64,000 nt of DNA, taken from contig NZ_CALLVU010000057.1 in NCBI RefSeq assembly GCF_938015485.1, positions 1 through 64,000 on the forward strand, read 5' to 3'. This document shows, piece after piece, positions 17,633 through 26,254 of the stretch. A program made the translations under genes and the position numbers. Source of the DNA: an uncultured Lachnoanaerobaculum sp. (GTDB taxonomy: Bacteria; Bacillota; Clostridia; Lachnospirales; Lachnospiraceae). Under the pieces are notes generated by a model. That model ran no database searches, was not told the DNA's origin, and saw only the letters and a list, made by a program, of their open reading frames with translations. Within the stretch, counting starts at the first letter, position 1. Each line of letters opens with the position of its first letter.

Positions 17633-18517
17633 TTAAAACAACTTACTCAGTATATTTTTCGGTATACACATCATTACCGTACGCTCAGGGTCCACCACCT
17701 GACAAAATCTCAAGTCTCCGACCGCACTGATTAACATACCGGCATCATTAAATGACAATCCCAGTTCCTTTTGCACTATCTCATTTGTAATTCTTACCGC
17801 ATGAAATACCGCTTTTTCAATCTCTTCGTGAGAATAGATTACACCGCAGATATCATCGTTTTCAAGCATCGGTGTCTCAATACTTACACCCTTTATTACA
17901 GACAGTCTTACCGTAACATCAGCTGAAATTTCCACTCCGCTGACCATTATTTCACCGTCTCCCATGGCCGCATGTACATCTCCTAATGAAAAAATTGCTC
18001 CGTCATGGAATATCGGAAAATAAAGAGTCGCGCCTTTTGCTATTCTCTTATTATCCATATTTCCGCCATGATTACCCGGTGTACCGCAATTTATAGCTCC
18101 GCTCCTTGGTGCTACACCTATTACTCCAATCATAGGATTTACATCAAATACAATATTTTCATTAAAATAAACCTTGTTATCTTCAACCTTCAAGCGCTTT
18201 ACAGACTCTTCTTTTACCAAAGAACCAAGTACGCCGTTATCAGGCAGCGCACACATCACACCTTGATTTTCAAGTCTGATGTCAAGTATTTCAACCTTCA
18301 GAACATCACCTGCAAGAGCATTTTTTACATAAACGGGTCCTGTAGCCGGATTGATACAATCCCAATTCAGGTTACCGATTGATGAACCTTCTTCACTTAG
18401 CTGATTGTCAAAGCAATCATGTGTACGAAAAATCAGAGTCTCACCGTCCTCAACTTCCGCTACACATTTATTTTTCCCGTCAAATGCAAAAACCATATTG
18501 TTTTCTATTATTTTCAT
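17633..18517 (-). CDS. Acetamidase/formamidase family protein
   Basis: The 294-residue protein has the FmdA_AmdA signatures: the N-terminal GDVLKVEI-type beta region, MIGVIGVAPRSGAINCGTPGNHGGNMD near residues 128-155, and the FSLGDVHAAMGDGE metal/active site near 176-190. Such enzymes hydrolyse formamide or short amides to ammonia and the acid in the cytoplasm. The natural substrate here is not known. It lies downstream of rlmD on the same strand, separated by the CACTA-repeat tract. Confidence 0.9.
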   Translation of the reverse strand: MKIIENNMVFAFDGKNKCVAEVEDGETLIFRTHDCFDNQLSEEGSSIGNLNWDCINPATGPVYVKNALAGDVLKVEILDIRLENQGVMCALPDNGVLGSLVKEESVKRLKVEDNKVYFNENIVFDVNPMIGVIGVAPRSGAINCGTPGNHGGNMDNKRIAKGATLYFPIFHDGAIFSLGDVHAAMGDGEIMVSGVEISADVTVRLSVIKGVSIETPMLENDDICGVIYSHEEIEKAVFHAVRITNEIVQKELGLSFNDAGMLISAVGDLRFCQVVDPERTVMMCIPKNILSKLF

Positions 18518-18579
18518 ATCCGCACAATCCGATATTCCTCTTTAGAATAAAGGACTTTCCCCTTTCTGCTAAAATTTTA

Positions 18580-18630
18580 CACAGCTCTTTTTCCACTAAA
18601 TTTACACTATTTTTTCACTATTTTACACTA
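18580..18630. repeat. Helically phased CACTA direct repeats
   Basis: CACTA starts at 18594, 18605, 18616 and 18626 (steps of 11, 11 and 10 bases), each preceded by a T-rich run; a degenerate copy (CACAG) starts at 18580. The last copy overlaps the rlmD stop codon. The spacing of one helical turn puts all copies on one face of DNA. Confidence 0.7.
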
Positions 18631-20086
18631 TCACATGGCCGGTTTGTAATGCTCTCACTTCCCTACGGGCCAGCATAACAACCACCTCACAGTTGACTGT
18701 GTTTGGGAACATGTCTACTCCCACGCATTTTTCCATTCTGTAGCCTGCGGCTTCCATTATCTTAAGGTCTCGCACAAATGATGTAGGCTTACATGAAATA
18801 TACACTATTTTCTTTGCACCAAATTCAATTATTTTTGGCAGTGCTTTAGGGTGTATTCCGTCTCTTGGAGGATCAAGTATAATGATATCCGGATTAAACC
18901 CTAATGTATCCACAACCTTTAATACATCACCGGCTATAAATTCACAGTTGTCAAGACCGTTTTTCCTTGCATTTTCTATAGCGGCCTCTACAGCCTCTTC
19001 AACGATTTCCACACCGTAGACTTTTTCAGACTTCGGTGCCAAAAGCTGAGCAATGGTTCCTGTACCTGAATAAAGATCAAATACCGACTTTCCTTCAGTA
19101 TCTCCAAGATACCCTCCTGCAACATTGTATAACACCTCCGCACCCTTGGAATTTGTCTGGAAGAATGAGAACGGAGTTATCTTAAAATCAAGTCCGTTTA
19201 ACCTCTCTGTAATATAGTCCTTACCGTAAAGCAAAGTGGTACCCTGATTTAATACCGCATCGGCATATGAATCATTCTTTGTATGCAAAATTCCTCCGAT
19301 ACTGCCGTTTAAAATCCCCTTGTCGCACTCACTCTTTATATAATCCGCCCACTCTCTTATCAGTACAATCTCGGCATCACCAAGTACTGATGCTTCTTTA
19401 CGCACATTCGGGTCCTCAACAAAGCCTAAGCTGCTTGTAGTCACAAGTGAAATAAGTATTTCACTATTGTACTCACTTCTTCTCACAAGTAAATGTCTTA
19501 AAAAACCGGTATGAGTATTTTTGTGAAAATAAGATATATTTCTCTCCTTAAAAAAGTTTAATGTAAGCTCAAGCAACTTAGTAAAATCACTGTCAACTAT
19601 CTTACATCCAAATACATTTACTATATCATAGTGGCTGCCCCTCTTGTGCATACCCAGTGCAAGATCTCCGTCTTTTTTCTCATCACCGAATGAAAACTCC
19701 ATTTTATTTCTGTATGCAAGATACTTCGGTGACGGAATAACTCCCTCCCACAAAAAATCATTGTCTGTAGCACCTTCCATAAGTGCTCGCAGCTGTTCAT
19801 CCTTTAGTTTAAGCTGATTTTCATAGCTTAATGTCTGATATATACAGCCGCCACAGGTTTCATAATGTATACAAGGGTTTTCATTGTCTTCAAGCCCGGA
19901 CTTCTCCACCACATTTAAGACTCTGCCCTCAAGCTTTCCCTTTCTCTTTTTTGTAACTGCAAACTCTACGGTCTGACCGAGGATACCTTTTTTTATAAGC
20001 ACTTTTTCGCCTTCACAGTCCACATATGCACTGTCGGGAAAATTACTTTCCACAATCTGTCCGCTTAAGATATCACCTTTTTTCAT
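18623..20086 (-). CDS. rlmD: 23S rRNA (uracil-C5)-methyltransferase, RlmD/RumA family
   Basis: The protein has an N-terminal TRAM domain (about 1-58), an iron-sulfur cluster motif with cysteines at about 72, 78 and 81 plus a fourth near 168, and a C-terminal SAM-dependent methyltransferase domain. The latter shows FDLYSGTGTIAQ, the LDPPRDGIHP loop and the catalytic YISCKP cysteine. It makes m5U in 23S rRNA. The ATG at 20086 has the best distance (5 bases) to the GAGG box; 20089 is possible. The CACTA repeats begin at its stop codon. Confidence 0.93.
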   Translation of the reverse strand: MKKGDILSGQIVESNFPDSAYVDCEGEKVLIKKGILGQTVEFAVTKKRKGKLEGRVLNVVEKSGLEDNENPCIHYETCGGCIYQTLSYENQLKLKDEQLRALMEGATDNDFLWEGVIPSPKYLAYRNKMEFSFGDEKKDGDLALGMHKRGSHYDIVNVFGCKIVDSDFTKLLELTLNFFKERNISYFHKNTHTGFLRHLLVRRSEYNSEILISLVTTSSLGFVEDPNVRKEASVLGDAEIVLIREWADYIKSECDKGILNGSIGGILHTKNDSYADAVLNQGTTLLYGKDYITERLNGLDFKITPFSFFQTNSKGAEVLYNVAGGYLGDTEGKSVFDLYSGTGTIAQLLAPKSEKVYGVEIVEEAVEAAIENARKNGLDNCEFIAGDVLKVVDTLGFNPDIIILDPPRDGIHPKALPKIIEFGAKKIVYISCKPTSFVRDLKIMEAAGYRMEKCVGVDMFPNTVNCEVVVMLARREVRALQTGHVIV

Positions 20087-20130
20087 CATCACCTCACAAG
20101 ATATTACAAATATTTATCCTCTTACAAAAT

Positions 20131-20152
20131 ATGGCGACCAAAAGGTCGCCAT
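20131..20152 (-). terminator. Hairpin terminator after the 89-aa membrane protein gene
   Basis: ATGGCGACC pairs perfectly with GGTCGCCAT around a four-base loop. The T run after it on the minus strand is short (ATATTTTG), so it may be leaky into rlmD. Confidence 0.65.
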
Positions 20153-20165
20153 CTACATCTAAAAA

Positions 20166-20432
20166 TTATTCTTCTTTTTCGTCATCATCAAAGTCATAGT
20201 CAAAATCATCATCGAAGTCATCTTCGAAATCTTCAAGATAATCCGGTGTGAAGAACTTATATACTGCAAACGCAATACCTGCTACAGCGGCAATAGCACC
20301 GATAATAGCCAAAACCCATATAATGGTATTTTTCTTCTTCTCGTCTTCTTCCTTCTTAGTCAACAGCCTGTTAAGTCTTGAAGCATTAACCAATTCTTCC
20401 ATCTTGGAACTCAAATCATTAAATTTATCCAT
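20166..20432 (-). CDS. Small single-pass membrane protein with acidic tail
   Basis: This 88-89 residue protein has a helical N-terminal part (about 1-35), one transmembrane helix (about 37-60, TIIWVLAIIGAIAAVAGIAFAV), and an Asp/Glu-rich C-terminal tail. This layout is common in Lachnospiraceae (DUF4366-like) but no function is known. The ATG at 20432 is preferred because it is 7 bases from GAGG; an ATG two codons earlier is too close. It lies between pcrA and rlmD. Confidence 0.75.
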   Translation of the reverse strand: MDKFNDLSSKMEELVNASRLNRLLTKKEEDEKKKNTIIWVLAIIGAIAAVAGIAFAVYKFFTPDYLEDFEDDFDDDFDYDFDDDEKEE

Positions 20433-20508
20433 AACCATACCTCTCTTTAAAGATATATTTTCATATCAAGTCAGCCGTTAAGCTTAACCACTCAATTAAA
20501 GAATTTTA

Positions 20509-22710
20509 TCATACTTTTGCCAACTTGGCAAATCCCGCATACATCTTTTTTATGCCGAATTTTTCAAAATTCACCTTTACTTCAAAATCCTTTTCTCCGT
20601 CCACTATTTCAAGCACCTTACCGATACCGAACTTTATATGCTTTACAGTATCTCCAACCTTATAATCAAGGCTTTTAGGTCTTTCCACCTTAAACTGCTT
20701 TCCGAAATTTAAAGTGTTTTTGACATTATCAGGCTTAGACTTATTCTCCCAAGGCAGGGCTTCATCGTAAGAATAAGTCCTCTGTGTATACTTTTTTTCA
20801 CTGTCTAGCACATGTTTGTTAAGTAAATCCCTCGGAATTTCACTTACAAATCTTGAAAGCAGCGAATACCTTGTCTCACCGTTTATCATTCTTTGCTTTG
20901 CTGAGGTTAAAATCAGGTTTTTCTTAGCCCTTGTAATACCTACATAGGCAAGTCTTCTCTCCTCCTCCAAATCCTCTCTTGAGTTTGAACTCATAGCACT
21001 TGGAAAAAGTCCTTCTTCCATGCCTGCAAGGTATACCGTATCAAACTCAAGTCCCTTGGCACCGTGTAAAGTCATAAGAGTAATTCTGTCGGCATTTTCA
21101 TCCATTCTGTCAATATCCGCCACCAAAGATACCTCTTCAAGAAAAAGTGAAAGCTCACCGTCCTCATAGTCAACCGACTTGTTTACAAGCTCTTCTATAT
21201 TTTCTTTTCTGCTCTCTCCTTCGATTTCACCCTCTTCATACAGACTTTGTATATAACCTGTTCTATCCAAGAGTTCTTCAATCATATTTGCAATATTCGC
21301 CTTTTGTGCCACCTTGTCTCTGAATTCTTCAATCATTGCAATAAAGCTCTTGATTTTATCCGCCGACTTACCTATTCCTATATTTTCACAGATAGTCATA
21401 GCATCATATAGGCTGATACCGTTTTCATTGGCATAATCAACCACTTTTGAAATGGTGGTCGCACCTATTCCCCTCTTCGGCACATTTATTATTCTAAGCA
21501 GTGCAATATCGTCGCTTCCGTTTGCAATTGTCTTAAGGTAGGCAAGTACATCCTTTATTTCTTTCCTTTGGTAGAAGTTCACACCGCCTACAAGCTGATA
21601 AGGCACTCCGAGTGCTACACATCTCTCCTCCAAAAGTCTGGACTGTGCATTGGTCCTGTAAAGTACGGCAAAATCTTTGAAATTGTCATTTGCCTTGGCT
21701 CTTATATCCTTTATTATAAAATCCGCTTCGGCATTGGCATTTGCAAACTGTTGCAGTTCTATATTGGCTCCTGTCTCTCCCTCTGTCCAAAGACTCTTAT
21801 CCTTTCTGCCTCTGTTATTTTTTATAACGGCATTTGCCGCATCCAGAATATTGCCTGTGGATCTGTAATTTTGTTCAAGCTTAATAACCTTTACATTATC
21901 AAACTTGTCTTCAAAACTTAGGATATTCTCAATATTTGCACCTCTGAACTTATAAATACTCTGGTCGTCGTCACCTACCACACAGATATTTTTGTATTTC
22001 TGTGCCAAAAGGTATATAAGCCTGAACTGTGCCGTATTGGTATCCTGATACTCGTCCACCATAATATATCTGAATCTGTTTTGATAATAATCAAGTACAT
22101 CGGGGCAGTTCTCAAACAGCTCCACACTCCTGCAAATCAGATCGTCAAAATCCAGCGCATTATTCTTTTTTAAAGTGCTTTGATATATTTCATAAAACTT
22201 CGCCACACCTTTTTCATAGCTGTCTGTGGCTGACTTCATATACTCAACCGGTGAAATCAGCTCATTTTTACAATTTGATATGGCATTCAGTACAGATCTT
22301 TCCTTATAAACTCTTGAGTTGATATTATTTTCTTTAAAGATTTTTTTCATAAGAGTTCTTTGGTCGTCACTGTCATATATAGTGAAGTTGTTGTCAAACC
22401 CTATCTTATCTATAAATCTTCTAAGGAATCTTACACAGCTTGAGTGGAAGGTCATAACCCAAACAAAGTTTCCGTCTTCTCCGATAAGATTGGTTATTCT
22501 CTCCTTCATCTCCTTGGCGGCCTTATTGGTGAAGGTTATCGCCATTATATTGTACGGATCTATATGCTTGTCATTTATCAAATATGCAATCCTATGCATA
22601 AGTACACCTGTTTTACCTGAACCCGCACCTGCTAAAAGCAAAAGCGGTCCTTCTGTAGTAAAAACAGCCTGCTTTTGTTTATCATTTAATTTATCATATA
22701 TAGTAGACAT
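20509..22710 (-). CDS. pcrA: ATP-dependent DNA helicase PcrA/UvrD
   Basis: This 733-residue superfamily 1A helicase has Walker A AGAGSGKT at 27-34, motif Ia ITFTNKAAKEM, motif II DEYQDTN, motif III GDDDQSIYKFRGA, motif IV QNYRS, motif V LMTLHGAKGLEFD and motif VI GITRAKK. The C-terminal Tudor-like segment (GDTVKHIKFGIGKV) that contacts RNA polymerase in PcrA is present. It unwinds DNA in nucleotide excision repair, plasmid replication and transcription-replication conflicts. A LexA-like box lies 38 bases upstream of the start, so SOS control is likely. Confidence 0.97.
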   Translation of the reverse strand: MSTIYDKLNDKQKQAVFTTEGPLLLLAGAGSGKTGVLMHRIAYLINDKHIDPYNIMAITFTNKAAKEMKERITNLIGEDGNFVWVMTFHSSCVRFLRRFIDKIGFDNNFTIYDSDDQRTLMKKIFKENNINSRVYKERSVLNAISNCKNELISPVEYMKSATDSYEKGVAKFYEIYQSTLKKNNALDFDDLICRSVELFENCPDVLDYYQNRFRYIMVDEYQDTNTAQFRLIYLLAQKYKNICVVGDDDQSIYKFRGANIENILSFEDKFDNVKVIKLEQNYRSTGNILDAANAVIKNNRGRKDKSLWTEGETGANIELQQFANANAEADFIIKDIRAKANDNFKDFAVLYRTNAQSRLLEERCVALGVPYQLVGGVNFYQRKEIKDVLAYLKTIANGSDDIALLRIINVPKRGIGATTISKVVDYANENGISLYDAMTICENIGIGKSADKIKSFIAMIEEFRDKVAQKANIANMIEELLDRTGYIQSLYEEGEIEGESRKENIEELVNKSVDYEDGELSLFLEEVSLVADIDRMDENADRITLMTLHGAKGLEFDTVYLAGMEEGLFPSAMSSNSREDLEEERRLAYVGITRAKKNLILTSAKQRMINGETRYSLLSRFVSEIPRDLLNKHVLDSEKKYTQRTYSYDEALPWENKSKPDNVKNTLNFGKQFKVERPKSLDYKVGDTVKHIKFGIGKVLEIVDGEKDFEVKVNFEKFGIKKMYAGFAKLAKV

Positions 22711-22748
22711 AGTACCTCTAAAAACTTTTCTTTACTTCATTGTAGACC

Positions 22749-22761
22749 AAAACATATGTTC
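22749..22761 (-). promoter_or_regulatory. LexA-like (SOS) box upstream of pcrA
   Basis: The minus strand reads GAACATATGTTTT, matching the Gram-positive LexA/DinR core GAAC-N4-GTTY with an ATAT spacer. It is in the 60-base gap just before pcrA, a known SOS-type target. No second site was found near dinB or sbcD. Confidence 0.55.
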
Positions 22762-22770
22762 TTGCAAGCC

Positions 22771-23664
22771 TTATAAAAGTTCTTCTTTTATCTTCTTATT
22801 GATATAATTAAGCACCCTTTTCTTATCCGCACTCCACTGTGGCTCAATCAAAACTCTTTTATCTCCGTCACCTGTCATTCTGTGAACAACTGTGTCTTTT
22901 GGTAAGAGCTTCAGGCAATTTATAAGCACCCTTGTATACTCTTCAAGGCTCATTATCTTAAATGGATGCTTTTCATACTCGCTTGCAAGTCTTGTTCCCT
23001 TTAAAATATGAAGTCCGTGTATTTTAATACCGTCTATATTCTTTTTACTTAAATACTCAACGGTTGCATACATATCCTCTTCATCCTCACCGGGCAACCC
23101 CAAAATCATATGTACAATAACTTCAAAATTCCTTTTCTTAAGCTCGGTATATGTTTTTTCAAAGACATCCAAAGTATAGCCTCTGTTAAAAGCTCTTGCT
23201 GTGTTTTCATTTATTGTCTGTAGACCGAGTTCAATCCAAACAGGTTTGATTTTATTCAATCTCTCAAGAGAATTTAACATATCTTCACTGAAGCAATCAG
23301 GTCTTGTAGCAATGGAAAGTGCCGCCACATCATCCTTATTTATTGCACGTTCAAACAAACCGATGAGTCTTTTTGTATCACCGTAGGTATTTGAAAATGA
23401 TTGAAAATACGCGATATACCTTCTGTCGGCTGTATTTATCGAGTTTGGAAACTTTTTTGATATAAGTGCCTTAGCTCTTTCTATCTGCAAGTCCAAATCC
23501 ATAACATCTATAGCAAATTCACCCGATCCCTTTTCAGAGCAAAAACTACAGCCACCTACCCCAACCTTTCCGTCACGGTTGGGACAGGTGGCTCCGCTGC
23601 TAAGTGCCAATCTGTACACTTTTGTTCCAAATTTTTCTTTACAATAATCTGATAATCTTATCAT
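22771..23664 (-). CDS. Radical SAM protein, YtqA/TIGR01212 family
   Basis: The 297-residue protein has the family-specific [4Fe-4S] cysteine pattern C27-x11-C39-x2-C42 (GATCPNRDG...GGCSFC), then AYFQSFSNTYG, LSIATRPDC and the LGLQTINENTARAFNRGY strand typical of this family. It is related to Elp3-like radical SAM enzymes and may act in tRNA or protein modification; the substrate is not established. The upstream gap 23665-23837 (173 bases) holds no gene that I can support. Confidence 0.92.
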   Translation of the reverse strand: MIRLSDYCKEKFGTKVYRLALSSGATCPNRDGKVGVGGCSFCSEKGSGEFAIDVMDLDLQIERAKALISKKFPNSINTADRRYIAYFQSFSNTYGDTKRLIGLFERAINKDDVAALSIATRPDCFSEDMLNSLERLNKIKPVWIELGLQTINENTARAFNRGYTLDVFEKTYTELKKRNFEVIVHMILGLPGEDEEDMYATVEYLSKKNIDGIKIHGLHILKGTRLASEYEKHPFKIMSLEEYTRVLINCLKLLPKDTVVHRMTGDGDKRVLIEPQWSADKKRVLNYINKKIKEELL

Positions 23665-23837
23665 AAATCCCTCTGCCCTCCCTCACACAAACAGTCAGTA
23701 ATCGGTAATAACGGTTATCTATAATAATACATTTGTACACTGTCGGGGCATAACAATGATATTTGACCTGCCCAAGGTCGATATGTGTGCAAAGTGCAGT
23801 TTTTACTCGCCCTGAATATGCTACCGTCTAAAAAATA

Positions 23838-24293
23838 TTATTCTATAAGTTCAGTAGTCCAGTTGGTTTCCTGAATCTTATTGTCTATAAGTCTTATTTC
23901 TTTTGAAATAAGATCCGTCTCTTTTTGCCAAGCCTTTACATCTATTGCAGGCATTATCTTTATCTCGGTATTTCTCGCCCTGTTAGTATTACTGTTTCCT
24001 GTATATACGGTATCTCTATACGCACTTACCTTTACTGAAAGAGCATCCTTTCTTGCAAGCAATTGAGTAACAGACTTTCCGTCAATAAATGTCTCGCAAT
24101 TTGTTTTATTGATAGCCGCTATCAGATATGACAATCTTTCAATACAGGAATCCAGCTCTTTTTTCAAAGCCATAGGCTCTTCTGTCGGCTCTTCGCCTTC
24201 CTGAACCAGTACATTTCTTTCAAGTCTGTCTTTTAAATCGTCTATTTTAATATTGAGGTCCGCTCTCTCCTGTAATGCAACCGCTAATCTCAT
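23838..24293 (-). CDS. DIP1984 (septicolysin-like) family protein
   Basis: The 151-residue, mainly helical protein opens with LAVALQERADLNIKIDDLKDRLERN and has the INKTNCETFIDGKSVTQLLARKD core that marks the DIP1984/DUF6847 family. The name septicolysin comes from one described haemolysin-like member, but most members are intracellular with unknown function. No signal peptide is present. It starts 2 bases after the stop of the EamA transporter gene, so the two are co-transcribed. Confidence 0.85.
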   Translation of the reverse strand: MRLAVALQERADLNIKIDDLKDRLERNVLVQEGEEPTEEPMALKKELDSCIERLSYLIAAINKTNCETFIDGKSVTQLLARKDALSVKVSAYRDTVYTGNSNTNRARNTEIKIMPAIDVKAWQKETDLISKEIRLIDNKIQETNWTTELIE

Positions 24294-24294
24294 A

Positions 24295-25164
24295 TTATTT
24301 TTTCTCCTTTATTTGAATAACTATTGATAAAAGTATAAAGCATATACCTATAAAAATTCTTATATTCATATTTTCGCCAAGGAATATTACTCCAAGCAAA
24401 ATACTGCTCACAGGCTCTATAGTACTAAGCAGTGCCGCAGTCTGAGCTCCGCACATAGGTGCACCTACTTGAAAAGCACAAAGTGCGGATGTGGAAATCA
24501 CAGCCGCCATGAAAACACTTATTGCAACAGCTGTAGTATCCATCTCAAATCTTACCTTGCCGAGAATTACCATGATAATCGCTATCTCTACAGCTACCAA
24601 AAAAGAGAGCCATGCAGACATCTTAACTACCGGTATTCTTGAAGATTTTCCATGAGTCAGCACTATAATATATATTGCATATCCCACACCTGATGCAAGT
24701 GCCAAGACCATACCGAGAATATTGATATTTCCGTCAGGCTGATAAAATACTCCTATACCTATAGCGCAAAATATCAAACATAACAACTTTATCTTACTTA
24801 TTTTCTTTCTAAAAATCAATAATTCCAGCAATATAACAGCCGCAGGATATGAAAAATGCAGTGTTGAGGCAAGTCCTGACGATATATAACTGTATGATAC
24901 AAACAGCAATATGCACATAACGGTCTCAGGAACAGACAAAATCAACACGGAAAGAAACTCATCCTTACTAAGTTTCATGCCTGTACCGATAAGCATGGAA
25001 ATTATGGCAAATACAATTCCGCTTACAAAAAACCTAAGTACCAGCAGACTGTATGCATCTCCACCGTGAGCATATATTATCTTTGCAAAAAAAGGCTGCA
25101 GTCCGAAGAAAAATCCGGACAACAATAAATATATCTCACCTCTTATGCGAAACTTCTTTTCCAT
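24295..25164 (-). CDS. DMT-superfamily (EamA) transporter
   Basis: At 289 residues with ten predicted membrane helices in two repeats, this is a full-length EamA permease; each half contains the EamA pattern (FALQPFFAK... in the first, STIEPVSSILLGVIFLGE in the second). The substrate cannot be read from the sequence. It sits in the run SdpI-like, NUDIX, EamA, DIP1984, with short gaps. Confidence 0.9.
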   Translation of the reverse strand: MEKKFRIRGEIYLLLSGFFFGLQPFFAKIIYAHGGDAYSLLVLRFFVSGIVFAIISMLIGTGMKLSKDEFLSVLILSVPETVMCILLFVSYSYISSGLASTLHFSYPAAVILLELLIFRKKISKIKLLCLIFCAIGIGVFYQPDGNINILGMVLALASGVGYAIYIIVLTHGKSSRIPVVKMSAWLSFLVAVEIAIIMVILGKVRFEMDTTAVAISVFMAAVISTSALCAFQVGAPMCGAQTAALLSTIEPVSSILLGVIFLGENMNIRIFIGICFILLSIVIQIKEKK

Positions 25165-25196
25165 AAACTCCCCTTACTTTCAAAACACATAAAACT

Positions 25197-25691
25197 CTAT
25201 TCTATATCCATCGCCTTCCCGTTTAAAACAGCGCTTTTGAGTTGCTCATTCTCATCATATACAATCTTCAATGAGAAAAAGTCCTTGCTCTCATTAAGTA
25301 GTCTTAGGAAGATTCTGTCCCCCTCCCACAGATTGAGATTAAACACTTCCTTTTTATCTACCCAGACAAGCTTCCCTTCATCACATTCAATAGGCTCTCC
25401 GACAACATTCCTGCCGATATAAAGGTGCATATATTCCACTACTTCCGCTCCCGTCTTTCCACACACGAACGTTACAATTCCTCTAAAATCAAAGTCACAA
25501 AGCTCATATCCCGTCTCTTCTCTTACCTCTCTGATAAGACAATCCTCAGGACTTTCCAAATCTTTAAAATGACCTCCGACACCGATCCACTTATCCTTAT
25601 TGATATCATTTTTCTTACTCACTCTGTGTAACATTAAGTATTTATCATCTCTTTCAATATAGCACAGTGTGCAAAGTGCGGCTTCTTTCAT
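25197..25691 (-). CDS. NUDIX hydrolase (MutT-like)
   Basis: The 164-residue protein contains a perfect Nudix box, GHFKDLESPEDCLIREVREETGY in residues about 40-62, which binds Mg2+ and cleaves nucleoside diphosphate linkages. The N-terminal TLCYIERDDKYLMLHRV strand and length fit the 8-oxo-dGTP diphosphatase MutT-type subgroup in Firmicutes, but the substrate is not proven. The start codon lies right after the stop of the upstream SdpI-like gene, pointing to translational coupling. Confidence 0.92.
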   Translation of the reverse strand: MKEAALCTLCYIERDDKYLMLHRVSKKNDINKDKWIGVGGHFKDLESPEDCLIREVREETGYELCDFDFRGIVTFVCGKTGAEVVEYMHLYIGRNVVGEPIECDEGKLVWVDKKEVFNLNLWEGDRIFLRLLNESKDFFSLKIVYDENEQLKSAVLNGKAMDIE

Positions 25692-25693
25692 TA

Positions 25694-26080
25694 TCAGTTC
25701 TTTCTCTTTCCGTTTTTATCAAAATTTCTTCTAAGTGCCAGCTCAGTCGGTATACATGGCAAAAGCATTCCCACTATCTGAACATAGCATATAATCATTC
25801 CTGTAAATCCGATTGTATCTTTGTCTTTACCTATTGTAAACAGTAATACGACAATGCTCAACACAGCCAATATTATTCCCATAATAACATACAACTTACC
25901 TACAGTCTTATGTGCAAAATCCCATGTCTCCTTGCTCTTCATAGACATTACGGTTCTATAACCGAACGAAAACATACTCCTTGCAGGTTTCGGTGTCTTC
26001 TTTTCAAATCTAAGTCCGAAAAATAACATTACGGCAGGTATAAGTAAATCAACCAACAACATAAAAATCCAAGTCTTCAT
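25694..26080 (-). CDS. SdpI/YhfL-family membrane protein
   Basis: With the start at 26080 (GGGGGAC box 3-9 bases upstream) this is a 128-residue protein with three or four membrane segments. FSFGYRTVMSMKSKETWDFAHKTVGKLY is the SdpI C-terminal signature (GYRT...W...H). SdpI gives immunity to the SdpC killing factor in Bacillus; distant family members occur without any toxin, as here. The longer frame start at 26128 has no good ribosome binding site. Confidence 0.8.
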   Translation of the reverse strand: MKTWIFMLLVDLLIPAVMLFFGLRFEKKTPKPARSMFSFGYRTVMSMKSKETWDFAHKTVGKLYVIMGIILAVLSIVVLLFTIGKDKDTIGFTGMIICYVQIVGMLLPCIPTELALRRNFDKNGKRKN

Positions 26081-26117
26081 AAAGTCCCCCAGTCCGTTTT
26101 GATGTTTGTCAAAAATT

Positions 26118-26146
26118 TTTACTAACAATCACAGTTATGCTATAAT
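26118..26146 (+). promoter_or_regulatory. Promoter of sbcDC
   Basis: TTTACT (26118-26123), a 17-base spacer and TATAAT (26141-26146) with an extended TG motif upstream of the -10. The leader to sbcD is about 100 bases. Confidence 0.7.
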
Positions 26147-26254
26147 ATTAGCATATATACTTTTAGACTTAAAGTGCCAATCTTTTTATTTTTTAATAGA
26201 AAATTTGGACAAACAAGTTAGTAATCGTGATTTTTACAATGAAAGGGCAAGTTT

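Noticed and set aside
18580..18630. A CRISPR array
   Set aside because: The repeat unit is only about 11 bases with no spacers, and no cas genes are in the window.
23665..23837. A small RNA or gene remnant in the gap before the DIP1984-family gene
   Set aside because: A short hairpin and a 13-base similarity to the NUDIX gene start were noticed, but both are at chance level in AT-rich DNA of this length.
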